Below, one piece after another: positions 58,747 to 58,862 of a DNA stretch of 58,862 bases. The notes under the pieces were generated by a model, which saw only the letters and a list, made by a program, of their open reading frames with translations, made no database searches and was not told where the DNA came from. Position numbers and translations under genes: made by a program. The stretch lies in contig NZ_JAMXMC010000018.1 of assembly GCF_024055665.1 (NCBI RefSeq), positions 1 through 58,862 of the forward strand. The letters are read 5' to 3'. Within the stretch, counting starts at the first letter, position 1; every line of letters starts with the position of its first letter. The stretch comes from Ideonella oryzae. Its GTDB lineage: Bacteria; Pseudomonadota; Gammaproteobacteria; Burkholderiales; Burkholderiaceae_C.

Positions 58747-58862
58747 GTGGGGCTTCAAGTACCAACCGGGCTTCGATCAGGCGATGGAAACAACAAGGTG
58801 CGGACTGGCCAAACTACAAACGGTCATTCATGTGGCGGTTCGGGCCACGGACCCTGATGAAG

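Overview
This is a GC-rich window (roughly two thirds G+C by eye) from a betaproteobacterial chromosome. Gene content and protein style point to Burkholderiales, probably the Rubrivivax/Ideonella/Leptothrix/Roseateles side of the order: a complete cbb3 oxidase locus with FNR and HemN, a PhaR repressor, long GuaB/GuaA, and an Oar-like TonB receptor. The placement is inference; no rRNA or tRNA gene is present to anchor it.

Left part (1-22.7 kb): mostly housekeeping and microaerobic respiration. In order come a 3' gene fragment, clpS-clpA, a cold-shock gene, icd and a TauE/SafE-like membrane protein. Next is hemN, divergent from fnr, with a near-consensus FNR box between them. The long leftward oxidase locus follows: ccoI-ccoS-ccoN-ccoO-ccoQ-ccoP-ccoG-ccoH plus a small membrane protein. 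CcoNOQP form the oxidase, CcoGHIS assemble it and supply copper, Fnr senses oxygen and HemN makes heme without oxygen. After this come a DUF192 protein, sodB, xseA, and a tightly coupled envelope operon, exbB-exbD-lpxK-trm112-kdsB, ending with adk. A cluster of three DnaA-box-like sequences lies between xseA and exbB.

Middle part (22.7-48 kb): a large Oar-type TonB receptor; ldcA-tadA; an lrgAB (cidAB)-like pair with a divergent LysR regulator; thpR-guaA-MFS-guaB; DUF4124, rnfH-ratA and smpB-pip. A flavin monooxygenase with an N-terminal NTF2-like domain has a textbook sigma-54 promoter and faces a divergent AcoR-type activator. Next are metC, rimO, phaR, metY and a DUF4382 lipoprotein. The metY leader can fold into two mutually exclusive RNA structures and is a riboswitch candidate.

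Right part (48.2-57.2 kb): a TetR/RutR-like regulator precedes a compact rightward operon. It encodes a flavodoxin-fold reductase, a cytosine-deaminase-like amidohydrolase, a RidA protein, a creatininase-family hydrolase, an NMT1/ThiY-like ABC importer (binding protein, ATPase, permease), an FAD-linked oxidase and a CDA-fold deaminase. Together they look like an uptake and degradation pathway for a nitrogen-rich heterocycle whose substrate I cannot name. This is the best candidate for an undescribed system in the window.

Right end (57.2-58.9 kb): composition falls and two orphan hypothetical genes appear. The second is flanked by integron-type recombination sequences (an upstream GTTAGAC core and a downstream imperfect palindrome starting GTCTAAC), so it looks like a gene cassette without an integrase in view.
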